Positions 6,999-13,731 of a stretch of DNA of 21,626 bases are shown here, one piece after another. The stretch covers positions 1 to 21,626 of the forward strand of contig CAJMKD010000037.1 of NCBI GenBank assembly GCA_905213905.1. The letters run 5' to 3'. The stretch's first letter is position 1. The number at the start of each line of letters is the position of its first letter. Made by a program: the position numbers and the translations under genes. The notes under the pieces were generated by a model that ran no database searches, had not been told where the DNA came from, and saw nothing but the letters and a program-made list of their open reading frames with translations. The DNA is from an uncultured Sutterella sp. Its GTDB lineage: Bacteria; Pseudomonadota; Gammaproteobacteria; Burkholderiales; Burkholderiaceae_F.

Positions 6999-9044
6999 AT
7001 GCCTCATATTGACCCAAACATCCGCGTGCCTATTGATGCGGACAACCCCGCCATTTGGCGCGACGAAGACAGATGCGTCAAATGCACGCTCTGCTCGCAG
7101 GTCTGCCGAGACGCCATCGGCGTGCTCGGCACGTACGACCTCAACAAAACGGGCGGACGCGCCATCTGCACCTATTGCGGACAGTGCGCTGCTGTCTGCC
7201 CCGTCGACTCGATCCGCATCCGCAGCGAATGGGAGGCCGTCAAGGCGCTCGCGGCTGATCCGGCGAAAGTCGTGATTTTTTCGACCTCGCCCTCCGTGCG
7301 CGCTGCGCTCGGGGAAGCCTTCGGGCTCCCTGAAGGCAGCTTCGTCGAAGGAAAGATGGTGGCGCTTCTTCGCCGCCTCGGCGCCGACTACGTGCTCGAC
7401 ACGAACTTCGCGGCGGACCTCACGATCATGGAAGAGGCAAGCGAGCTCATCGAGCGCGTCGTCAACGGACGCGGGCCGCTGCCGCAGTTTACGAGCTGCT
7501 GTCCGGCCTGGGTGCGCTGGTGCGAAACCTACCACCCCGAAATGCTTCCGCACGTCTCGACGGCGAAGAGCCCGATCGGCATGCAGGGCCCGACGATCAA
7601 GACCTACTTTGCGAAGGCGCGCGGCATCGATCCGACGCGCATCGTGAACGTGGCCGTCACGCCCTGCACCGCCAAAAAGGCTGAGATCCGCCGCTCGGAG
7701 ATGAACGCGGCCGGACGCCACCTCGGCATCCCCGAGATGCGCGACATGGATCATGTCGTCACGACGAGCGAGCTCGCCGAATGGGCCAAGGCCGAAGGCA
7801 TCGACTTTGCGTCGCTGCCCGACGAGCCCTTCGACAAGCTGATGGGCGAAGCCTCGGGCGCGGGCGTCATCTTCGGCAACACGGGCGGCGTCATGGAAGC
7901 GGCGCTTCGCACCGCCTATCGGTTCATCAACAAAAAGGATGCGCCGGCCGAATTCTATGAATTCAAGCCCGTGCGCGGCCTCGAGGAGGTGCGCGAAGCC
8001 GAAGTGGATCTCGGCGCCGCGCGGCTGCGCGTGGCCGTCACCTACGGCACCGCCAATGCCGGGCGCCTCATCGAGGCCATTCGCTCGGGCGAGAAGCATT
8101 GGGACTTCGTCGAAGTCATGACCTGCCCGGGCGGGTGCATCGGCGGGGGCGGCCAGCCCAAGGCCTTCGGCGACGAGCGCAAAAAGCGCATCGCCGCCCG
8201 CATCGACTCGCTCTACAAGCGCGACGCCTCGCTCACGCTGCGCGCGAGCGACGCCAACGAAGAAATCAAGGCACTTTACCAAAGCTTCTACGGCAAGCCC
8301 CTTTCCGAACTTGCCGAGGAGCTTCTTCACACAACCTACACCGACAGAAGTCGGGATTTGAATCAGGGAGAAAGAAAAATGAAGTATCGCTGCAAGGTTT
8401 GCGGTTACATCTACGAAGGCGACGAGCTGCCCGAAGGCTTCGTCTGCCCGCTCTGCCACAAGGACGCCTCCTACTTCGAGAAGGTTGAAGAAGCGCCCAA
8501 GTGTGGCGCGAGCAAGCTCGCCGGCACGAAGACCGAAAAGAACCTGCAGGCTGCTTTCGCCGGCGAATCCCAGGCGCGCAACAAGTACACGTACTTCGCC
8601 GAAGTCGCCAAGCGCGAAGGCTATGAGCAGCTCGCAGAAATCTTCCTCAAGACGGCCCGCAACGAGCAGGAGCATGCCCGCCTCTGGTTTGATGCCCTCG
8701 GCGGCATCGGCTCGACCGCAGAAAACCTCAAGGCTGCTGCGGCCGGCGAAAACTACGAATGGACGGACATGTACAAGACGTTCGCCGAAGAAGCCGAAGC
8801 TGAAGGCTTCACGGAGCTCGCCGCCCGCTTCCGCGCCGTCGCTGAAATCGAGCGCGCTCACGAAGCCCGCTACCTGAAGCTTCTGAAGAACGTCGAAATG
8901 CAGCAGGTCTTTGAAAAGGCCGGCCAGGCGATGTGGGAATGCCGCATCTGCGGCCATCTCGTCGTCGGCCCGAAGGCTCCGGAAGTCTGCCCGGTCTGCG
9001 GCTACGCCCAGGCTTACTTCGAAGTTCGCGCTGAAAACTACTAA
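6999..9044 (+). CDS. [FeFe]-hydrogenase fused to rubredoxin-rubrerythrin-rubredoxin
   Basis: A 681-residue modular redox protein. Residues 20-75 hold two [4Fe-4S] motifs (C26/C29/C32/C36 and C57/C60/C63/C67). Residues about 88-450 form the H-cluster domain with all three signatures: TSCCPAW (165-171), TPCTAKK (221-227, where the family usually has MPC) and TCPGGCIGGGGQP (375-387). The usual hydrogenase C-terminus ELLHTTYTDRS (441-451) is followed by nine linker residues. A short rubredoxin (CKVCGY and CPLC, 465-486), a rubrerythrin di-iron four-helix domain (E523, E556/H559, E584, E617 with H621 as apparent ligands) and a C-terminal rubredoxin (CRIC/CPVC, 648-667) complete it. Plausible role: H2 oxidation or a linked electron donor driving reduction of H2O2 or O2 in an anaerobe. 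Hydrogenase-rubrerythrin fusions are known in anaerobes. HydE/F/G maturases are not in the window. A strong start site exists inside at codon 461. Confidence 0.92.
   Translation: MPHIDPNIRVPIDADNPAIWRDEDRCVKCTLCSQVCRDAIGVLGTYDLNKTGGRAICTYCGQCAAVCPVDSIRIRSEWEAVKALAADPAKVVIFSTSPSVRAALGEAFGLPEGSFVEGKMVALLRRLGADYVLDTNFAADLTIMEEASELIERVVNGRGPLPQFTSCCPAWVRWCETYHPEMLPHVSTAKSPIGMQGPTIKTYFAKARGIDPTRIVNVAVTPCTAKKAEIRRSEMNAAGRHLGIPEMRDMDHVVTTSELAEWAKAEGIDFASLPDEPFDKLMGEASGAGVIFGNTGGVMEAALRTAYRFINKKDAPAEFYEFKPVRGLEEVREAEVDLGAARLRVAVTYGTANAGRLIEAIRSGEKHWDFVEVMTCPGGCIGGGGQPKAFGDERKKRIAARIDSLYKRDASLTLRASDANEEIKALYQSFYGKPLSELAEELLHTTYTDRSRDLNQGERKMKYRCKVCGYIYEGDELPEGFVCPLCHKDASYFEKVEEAPKCGASKLAGTKTEKNLQAAFAGESQARNKYTYFAEVAKREGYEQLAEIFLKTARNEQEHARLWFDALGGIGSTAENLKAAAAGENYEWTDMYKTFAEEAEAEGFTELAARFRAVAEIERAHEARYLKLLKNVEMQQVFEKAGQAMWECRICGHLVVGPKAPEVCPVCGYAQAYFEVRAENY
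8365..8381 (+). promoter_or_regulatory. Internal Shine-Dalgarno and ATG at the hydrogenase/rubrerythrin junction
   Basis: AGGGAG (8365-8370) lies 8 bases before ATG 8379-8381, in frame with the long ORF. Initiation here would give a free 221-residue rubredoxin-rubrerythrin-rubredoxin protein beginning MKYRCKVCGY, exactly where stand-alone reverse rubrerythrins begin. Translation of the site itself supplies the linker NQGERK. Confidence 0.7.
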
Positions 9045-9070
9045 TCCGCCAAGCGCTGAATGCTCTGAAT

Positions 9071-9102
9071 GCCCGGAAAGCGGCTGAATCAGCCGCCCGG
9101 GC
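9071..9102 (+). other. Nested hairpin past the hydrogenase-rubrerythrin stop
   Basis: An inner stem GCGGCT/AGCCGC (loop GAATC) is extended by GCCCGG/CCGGGC after a 3-nt bulge, giving 12 pairs. It lies 27 bases past the stop codon and ahead of the main terminator, and may protect the 3' end of the transcript. Confidence 0.6.
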
Positions 9103-9139
9103 AAGCTTCAGGCCGCTTCAGGCTAATTAGAAGATGCAA

Positions 9140-9177
9140 GCCGGCGTGCGAAATTGCTTCGCGCGCCGGCCTTTTTT
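9140..9177 (+). terminator. Intrinsic terminator of the hydrogenase-rubrerythrin unit
   Basis: A 13-bp stem (9140-9152 with 9158-9170, one wobble) has a 5-nt loop and is followed by C then TTTTTT. It is a strong Rho-independent terminator about 95 bases past the stop codon, and it sits between this gene and convergent endA. Confidence 0.9.
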
Positions 9178-9242
9178 ACCCGAATTCTCCCGGCGCGCCC
9201 GCACGAACGCCGCTTTCTGCGTCCGCAGTGCGCTCCATTGCG

Positions 9243-10046
9243 CTATCGAAGCTTCGCAGCACGGCAGGCTTCAACGACAAAGGGATTCTCGTTTTTCTGC
9301 AGCTTTTTAATGCGGTCTGCGCGCGTGCATTCCCATTCTGTCGCCGGATACATTTTGTTCCAGCTCTCCATGAGCCGGCGCTGCTGCGCGGAAATGCGAA
9401 ACGCCGGATAAGCCGCAGCCATGTAAAGCGTTGATCGCGCTATTTCCCCGCGCGCATACTCGGGCGGCTCCGCACGGTTGCCTTCAATCTTCATCGCGCA
9501 GGTGCCGAATGTATTGGGTACACCCGGCAGCATCGTGAAATTAAAGTTCGAGCGCATCGCATTGACCGCACCGATTGCCGGATAAAGGTTGTACATGTCC
9601 GCCTGCATGAATCGGAAGGTTTTGTTGGCCTTTTCCGCGCATTTGCGCCCTTTGAAGCTGCGGCCCTTGCTGTCCGTGCAAACTTCGTCGCCTTCGCGCC
9701 ACTCGACAAAAAAGCGGCCGAAGTTTTCTGCAGGAACAACATGCTCCCACTCGACGCGGCCCGCACGCTTCTCATGCTTGGGGGTCGTAAAGCCCGCAGG
9801 AAGCGAAATGCGCTTCTTTTCGTCGAAAGGCGCGCGGCAGTAAAGCGTGACGCGGTGATCCGCATACACCTCGCGCTCAAGAAGGCGCTTGGCCTTTGAA
9901 AAAGATTCAATTTGTGCATTCCCCGCAACGGGCGCTGCCGCCGACAAGACGCCTGCATAAGCAATGGAGAAAGCTGCCGCTGCTGCAATCGCCGCACGCT
10001 TTAAATAATTTTTTCGAGCGGCGGAAGCATTTATTTTCACTTTCAT
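9243..10046 (-). CDS. endA: Endonuclease I, periplasmic/secreted nuclease
   Basis: 267 residues of the His-Me finger endonuclease I family (EndA/Dns/Vvn), which cuts DNA non-specifically in the periplasm or outside the cell. The active-site block RVEWEHVVPA (97-106, catalytic H102) is intact. DMYNLYPAIGAVN (150-162) carries the Asn that binds Mg2+ in Vvn, but E. coli has DMHNL here, so the His is Tyr. GTCAMK, EPP.YARG.IAR and ESWNKMYPATEWEC follow the E. coli protein closely. Cysteines at 70, 123, 136, 183, 240 and 261 fit a disulphide-stabilised exported enzyme. The N-terminus is a long signal peptide (basic region to residue 17, hydrophobic core 18-35). No good ribosome site precedes ATG 10046. 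It is convergent with the hydrogenase-rubrerythrin gene. Confidence 0.93.
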   Translation of the reverse strand: MKVKINASAARKNYLKRAAIAAAAAFSIAYAGVLSAAAPVAGNAQIESFSKAKRLLEREVYADHRVTLYCRAPFDEKKRISLPAGFTTPKHEKRAGRVEWEHVVPAENFGRFFVEWREGDEVCTDSKGRSFKGRKCAEKANKTFRFMQADMYNLYPAIGAVNAMRSNFNFTMLPGVPNTFGTCAMKIEGNRAEPPEYARGEIARSTLYMAAAYPAFRISAQQRRLMESWNKMYPATEWECTRADRIKKLQKNENPFVVEACRAAKLR

Positions 10047-10065
10047 ATTTATTTCAATCTATAAT
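10036..10065 (+). promoter_or_regulatory. Candidate sigma-70 promoter
   Basis: A perfect -10 box TATAAT lies at 10060-10065. Eighteen bases upstream is TTCACT (10036-10041), which matches four of six -35 positions. Transcription would run away from endA toward the H-NS-like gene, starting about 320 bases ahead of it. Confidence 0.4.
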
Positions 10066-10395
10066 GCAAACCAAGTTGAATAAGCGAATAACTTTGAAGC
10101 AAATGCGCTTGAACGACGCTTCGCTAGATTCACGCTTGATTCTGCTTAAATCATGTTTGAAGCTGAGGCCATTCTAAGCATTTGCATCAAGAATCGCCGT
10201 GCTTCATTTGTGCGTTTATTTCGCCGCCGTCATAGACGGCTCGAAGTGAAAGCGCTGCATGAGCAAAGCTGAATTCAAGCGACGGCAAAACCATCGGAAT
10301 AGCTTTCGATTTCTTTTTTAAAAGCGTTTTGCCGGTTTTTGCAATTTTCAAACAATAATTTTTAATTCAATTGTCAGATTCGGAGATCATACCCC
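10047..10395. other. AT-rich intergenic region with possible small RNA
   Basis: No protein gene is evident in these 349 bases, which are much more AT-rich than the surroundings. The region separates divergent endA and the H-NS-like gene, so promoters for both should lie here. It holds a perfect plus-strand TATAAT, an 8-bp inverted repeat GCAAATGC/GCATTTGC (10099-10106 and 10178-10185), a terminator-like hairpin and a second long-range inverted repeat (10283-10291 with 10326-10334). The last 60 bases are a T/A-rich run, as is common upstream of H-NS-family genes. Confidence 0.55.
10293..10317 (+). terminator. Terminator-like hairpin upstream of the H-NS-like gene
   Basis: The stem ATCGGAA/TTTCGAT (7 pairs, one G-U) has a TAGC loop and is followed by a TTCTTTTTT tract. 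It would end a plus-strand RNA of roughly 245 nt started at the TATAAT box. It is nested within a perfect 9-bp inverted repeat CGGCAAAAC/GTTTTGCCG that could form a competing structure. Confidence 0.5.
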
Positions 10396-10713
10396 ATGAA
10401 GCCCGAACTTCAGAAAATCCTTGAAGAAATCGAAGACCTTCAGAACCAGATCAAGGCCAAGCAGGAACAGGCTCGCACGCTCGCCGTCGACGAAGCTCAG
10501 CGCCTCATTTCGGTCCTGCAGATCAACCCGACCGAGCTGAAGTTCACGAAGGAAGAAAAGCCCGCGCGTCCGCGCCGCGGCGTCGCTGCGCCCAAGTTCC
10601 GCAGCCCGGACGGCCTCAACCAGTGGTCCGGCCGCGGCCGTCAGCCCGGCAGGATGACGGAGCTCCTCAACGAGGGCTACACGGAAGACGACCTGCTCAT
10701 TAAGGACGAATAA
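10396..10713 (+). CDS. H-NS family DNA-binding protein
   Basis: A 105-residue nucleoid-associated protein. The N-terminal half is a coiled-coil oligomerisation region (about residues 3-45: ELQKILEEIEDLQNQIKAKQEQA). A basic linker (KPARPRRGVAAPKFRSP) is followed by the C-terminal AT-hook-like H-NS signature QWSGRGRQPGRMTELL (about 75-90). Most family members read TWSGRGRQPRWL, so the usual Trp after the motif is lacking. H-NS proteins bind curved AT-rich DNA and silence foreign genes. Length and the short PxxRSPDG....WSGRG form match the betaproteobacterial BpH3/Bv3F-like branch. A GGAG ribosome site lies about 9 bases upstream of ATG, the upstream region is AT-rich as expected for autoregulation, and a terminator follows. 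Confidence 0.9.
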   Translation: MKPELQKILEEIEDLQNQIKAKQEQARTLAVDEAQRLISVLQINPTELKFTKEEKPARPRRGVAAPKFRSPDGLNQWSGRGRQPGRMTELLNEGYTEDDLLIKDE

Positions 10714-10754
10714 TCGCCCTCGGCCGGCTCTCGGCCGACAAAGGTTATTTCCTG

Positions 10755-10793
10755 CGCCGCCTCGGGTTTATTGCCTCGGGCGGCGTCTTTTTT
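10755..10793 (+). terminator. Intrinsic terminator of the H-NS-like gene
   Basis: Perfect 7-bp arms CGCCGCC (10755-10761) and GGCGGCG (10779-10785) are followed by TCTTTTTT. The 17-nt loop carries a second copy of the CTCGGG block found at the stem base. It lies about 40 bases past the stop codon. Confidence 0.85.
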
Positions 10794-10941
10794 CAAGCAC
10801 TATCCTTGACGGGAATTCGTTCGGGTGCATGCGGCATGCCGCAAGCACGCAGGCACGCCGCCCGGCAAAGAACGGCCGAACACATCCGCGATGCGCTGCA
10901 GAAGGCGCTCGGCAAAATAATAAATTGTCCTTCACGAAATC

Positions 10942-11745
10942 ATGACCAAACACGAACACAACGAACGTGAGAAGCCCGCTCAATCGCTTTCCGAAGAAAC
11001 CTGCCGGCGGATTCTTGCGCTGCGGGATGCGCGCGGCTGGTCGGCCTACCACCACCCGAAGGACCTGGCGATCTCGATTTCACTCGAGGCCGCGGAGCTT
11101 CTCGAGCTTTTCCAGTGGTCGGGCGAAGACGCCGAGTGCCTTCAGAAGCGCGGCGCAATGCTCGAGGAGCTCGCCGACATCGCCACCTATGCCGTGCTGC
11201 TCGCCGACAGGCTTGGCGCCTCGCTCGACGAGGCCGTGCGCGCCAAGCTCGAAAAGACGAACGCCAAATACCCGGTCGAAGCGCTCGGCCGCACCGCGGG
11301 GCTCGAAAGCTACGAAGCGCTGAAAGCGGCCGCGCGGGCAGACCGCGCGCTTGAAGCTGCGCTCGAGCCCGTGCGGGCGGCGCTCCCTGCGCTCTGCGCC
11401 TACGCGGCGTTCCTGAAGAACCATCCCGCGGGCGCCTGGACGTCGGCCTCGGACGACCGGATCTACTTCGTGCGCTACGCACGGGAAACCGTCGACATCT
11501 GGTCGACGATCGAGTCGCTCGCCGCCGCTTTTCCGCGAGGCGCGCTCGAGGCGGCGCGCCCGAAGGATCTGCCGAGCTATCCGCAGGCCTCGGATCTCGC
11601 CCCGCTCTCGCCCGTTGCGCTCGTTGCGCTTCTCGCAGGCATCGTGCGCGAGGAGCGGCGCCGGGACGGCGCCTTTTTGTCGGCAACGGATTCGGGCGTT
11701 TTTTCCCGCATTGTCGCGGCGCTCGCCCATAAGCTCGGCGGCTGA
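10942..11745 (+). CDS. MazG-like nucleotide pyrophosphohydrolase fused to a DUF6508-like domain
   Basis: 267 residues in two parts. Residues 17-112 are a small all-helical MazG-like domain of the iMazG/RS21-C6 type (RDARGWSAYHHPKDLAISISLEAAEL...FQWS...LEELADIATYAVLLADRLG). The metal-binding ExxE...ExxD pattern is present at E49/E52 and E76/D79. Such enzymes hydrolyse NTPs or dNTPs to monophosphates and clean up the pool. Residues about 140-267 resemble DUF6508: ALPALCAYAAFLKNHPAGAW near its start and a LVALLAGIVREERRRDGAFLS block near its end, like the family's '(L/T)..I.R.ER..DG' signature. DUF6508 function is unknown to me. No strong ribosome site precedes ATG 10942. It lies upstream of the biosynthetic cluster in the same direction but is probably a separate unit. 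Confidence 0.8.
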   Translation: MTKHEHNEREKPAQSLSEETCRRILALRDARGWSAYHHPKDLAISISLEAAELLELFQWSGEDAECLQKRGAMLEELADIATYAVLLADRLGASLDEAVRAKLEKTNAKYPVEALGRTAGLESYEALKAAARADRALEAALEPVRAALPALCAYAAFLKNHPAGAWTSASDDRIYFVRYARETVDIWSTIESLAAAFPRGALEAARPKDLPSYPQASDLAPLSPVALVALLAGIVREERRRDGAFLSATDSGVFSRIVAALAHKLGG

Positions 11746-11792
11746 GCCGGCCCAAGAGCGCACAAAGCCGCGGAAGCTTCAGCCCGGAAACA

Positions 11793-11798
11793 TATAAT
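11793..11798 (+). promoter_or_regulatory. Candidate -10 box for the biosynthetic cluster
   Basis: A perfect TATAAT lies in GC-rich DNA about 100 bases ahead of the first ketosynthase ATG. No good -35 is seen 17 bases upstream. Transcription starting near 11805 would exclude the GTG at 11801 as the first codon and supports ATG 11900. Confidence 0.45.
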
Positions 11799-11899
11799 TC
11801 GTGCGGGGCGCATTGGATGCCGGCACCGTACGAGGCCGGCAGTCGAAGCGCCGCCCCGTCATTCTGATCAGCGCGGCCCCCGCCGCACGAGTTGTCCCC

Positions 11900-13177
11900 A
11901 TGCCGCAGCTTAAGAGAGAAGTCCCAGCAGAAGCAGCGCCGCGCGCGAGCTGCCGACCGACGCCCGCCGTCTACATCCACGGCGCGGCGCTCTCCTCCGT
12001 TTTCGGCCGCAACGCAGCCGAAACGCTCGAAGCGCTTCACGCGGGCCTGCCGCTCGCCGGCCGCAGCGCGCCGCCTGACTTTGCCGATCCGAGCCCGGCC
12101 GTCGCCGCGCTGCTTGCGCAAGCACGCCGCACGAGCGCGCTTTCTCCCTTTGAAAATTCGAAAGCGATCGCCGAAATGCTCGAATGTGCTGAGCCGCTCG
12201 CGCGCGAGGCGCGCGCTGCGGGCATCAAAGCCGAAGACCTCGCGCTCATTGCCGGCACGTCGACCGCTGGGCTCAGCGAAACCATCGCGCGCGTCGGCAA
12301 GGGCGACGACGCGCCGCAGGCGTGGCTGCCGATGGCGCTCGGCCGCGCCGCGCCGCTTGCCGCTTCGCTCCTCGGCATTGCAGGGCCCGCCTACGTGCTT
12401 TCAACCGCCTGCACGGCTGGCGCCAAAGCCATCGCCGAAGCGGCGCGCCTCCTCGCGAGCGACCGCGTTGAAGCGGCCATTGCGGGCGGCCTGGATGCGG
12501 CGAACCCGCTCACGGAAGCGGGCTTCACGGCGCTCGGCGCCCGTACGCCCAAAGGGTCCCTTCCCTTCTGCGAAGCGCGCGAGGGACTCGCGCTCGGCCC
12601 GGGCGGCGGCTTCCTGCTCCTTTCGAAGCGCCCTTCGCTCGCCGGGCGCCCCGCGCTCGCGCGCCTCGCGGGATGGGGCGAAACAAGCGACGCGCACCAC
12701 ATCTCGGCGCCCGACCCCGAGGGCGCTGGCGCGCTTGATGCGATGCGCCTTGCGCTCAAGCGCGCTGCCCTGCAGCCAGAAGACATCGACTTCATCATTC
12801 TTCACGGCACCGGCACCAAGCAGAACGATGCCATGGAATCGAAGGCCGTCCATGCGCTTTTCGGCGATTCGACGCCTGCGGCATCTCTGAAGCGCGCGGT
12901 CGGCCATCAGCTCGCGGGCGCCGGCGCCTTCTCCGCCGCCGTTGCCTATGCGCTTCTCGCGGCCGTGCGCGAGAAGGGCGAAGCGCCGCTGCCCCTCAAT
13001 GCGCCGGCCGCGCTCGCGCGCGACCCGGCGCTCCCGCCGCTCGAGCTCGTCGAGAAGCCCTGCTCGCGCCCGCTGCGCCGCATTCTCGTCAACGCATTCG
13101 CCTTCGGCGGCAGCAACATTTCGCTCATCATTGAAGCCGCAGCAAACGAACCGGACCGAGATGAGGCAACGCCATGA
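11900..13177 (+). CDS. Beta-ketoacyl-ACP synthase, ApeO-like (first gene of the cluster)
   Basis: A 425-residue condensing enzyme of the FabB/FabF (KAS I/II) thiolase fold. It elongates an acyl chain on ACP by decarboxylative condensation with malonyl-ACP. The Cys-His-His triad is complete: C171 in STACTAG, H302 in LHGTGTKQND and H336 in KRAVGHQLAG, with a glycine-rich NAFAFGGSN near the C-terminus. The frame is open upstream to GTG 11801, but the ATG at 11900 gives the usual family length and lies downstream of the likely promoter. Its ribosome site is weak. The stop overlaps the next start as ATGA (13174-13177). The order KS-DH-KR-KS that it opens is that of apeO-P-Q-R in aryl polyene clusters. 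Confidence 0.88.
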   Translation: MPQLKREVPAEAAPRASCRPTPAVYIHGAALSSVFGRNAAETLEALHAGLPLAGRSAPPDFADPSPAVAALLAQARRTSALSPFENSKAIAEMLECAEPLAREARAAGIKAEDLALIAGTSTAGLSETIARVGKGDDAPQAWLPMALGRAAPLAASLLGIAGPAYVLSTACTAGAKAIAEAARLLASDRVEAAIAGGLDAANPLTEAGFTALGARTPKGSLPFCEAREGLALGPGGGFLLLSKRPSLAGRPALARLAGWGETSDAHHISAPDPEGAGALDAMRLALKRAALQPEDIDFIILHGTGTKQNDAMESKAVHALFGDSTPAASLKRAVGHQLAGAGAFSAAVAYALLAAVREKGEAPLPLNAPAALARDPALPPLELVEKPCSRPLRRILVNAFAFGGSNISLIIEAAANEPDRDEATP

Positions 13178-13731
13178 CTGCGACGACTGCGATCATTTCA
13201 GGCACGCCGCTCCACTTTCCCGCTGAAGCCGAGCCCTTCCTGCCGCAGCGGCTACCCATGCGCCTCATCGACACGGCGCTCGGGGCCGACGATTTCTCGG
13301 CCGAAAGCCGAACGACGATCCGCCCCGACAACCTGCTCCTCGATGCGCAGGGCGCCTTTCCGGGCGCGGGCCTCATTGAGGTCATGGCGCAAACGATCGG
13401 CATCTATGCCGGCCGGCTTCGCCTCTCGGCGGGGCTCCGCCCAAGCGCGGGGCTTCTCCTCGGCACGCGGCGCCTTCGCCTCGCGCAAAGGTCCTTTCCC
13501 GTGGGCGCCGTGCTTTTCTGCCGCATTGAAAAGACTTTTGAAAGCGACGACGGCCTCTGGCAGTTCGACTGCCGCGTTGCGCTCGAGCGTCCCGACGGCG
13601 CGCGCGAGCCTGCGGGCGAAGCCATGCTCACCGTCTTCAATCCGCCGCCCGGCTACTTCGATCAAGACCGCACGAGCGCGCACGCGGCGCCCGCATCCGA
13701 CGAACCGACTTCACACGCTGAAAAATCATGA
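13174..13731 (+). CDS. 3-hydroxyacyl-ACP dehydratase, ApeP-like hotdog protein
   Basis: 185 residues with a single hotdog fold. It would dehydrate 3-hydroxyacyl-ACP to the trans-2-enoyl form, creating each double bond of a polyene. Visible signatures are FLPQRLPMRLID (22-33), which matches the 'lPh..PM.LiD' start of the ApeP/FabZ-like group, and FPGAGLIEVMAQTIGIYAG (62-80), the central helix block. The classical FabZ HFPG..PGV sequence is not intact: Ala stands where FabZ has the catalytic His. This is seen in ApeP-type proteins, some of which work with a second dehydratase partner (ApeI) that is not in the window. The last 25 residues are a polar tail. Start and stop both overlap neighbours by 4 bases. 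Confidence 0.8.
   Translation: MTATTAIISGTPLHFPAEAEPFLPQRLPMRLIDTALGADDFSAESRTTIRPDNLLLDAQGAFPGAGLIEVMAQTIGIYAGRLRLSAGLRPSAGLLLGTRRLRLAQRSFPVGAVLFCRIEKTFESDDGLWQFDCRVALERPDGAREPAGEAMLTVFNPPPGYFDQDRTSAHAAPASDEPTSHAEKS

Noticed and set aside
6868..7275. ORF beginning just after TAAGGAG in the hydrogenase leader
   Set aside because: The spacing from AGGAG to ATG is only about two or three bases, the frame runs out of phase into the hydrogenase gene, and the peptide is Arg/Pro/Ser-rich without a pattern.
6888..9104. 738-codon minus-strand frame opposite the hydrogenase-rubrerythrin gene
   Set aside because: It is antisense to a gene with many metal-binding motifs, has no motifs of its own, and results from GC-rich codon use.
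10830..10843. Perfect palindrome TGCGGCATGCCGCA upstream of the MazG-like gene
   Set aside because: It could be an operator, but it is 100 bases from the start with no promoter nearby, and short GC palindromes are frequent here.
11801..11899. GTG start 33 codons upstream for the first ketosynthase
   Set aside because: It lies 3 bases after a TATAAT box, has no ribosome site, and would add a basic extension not seen in ketosynthases.
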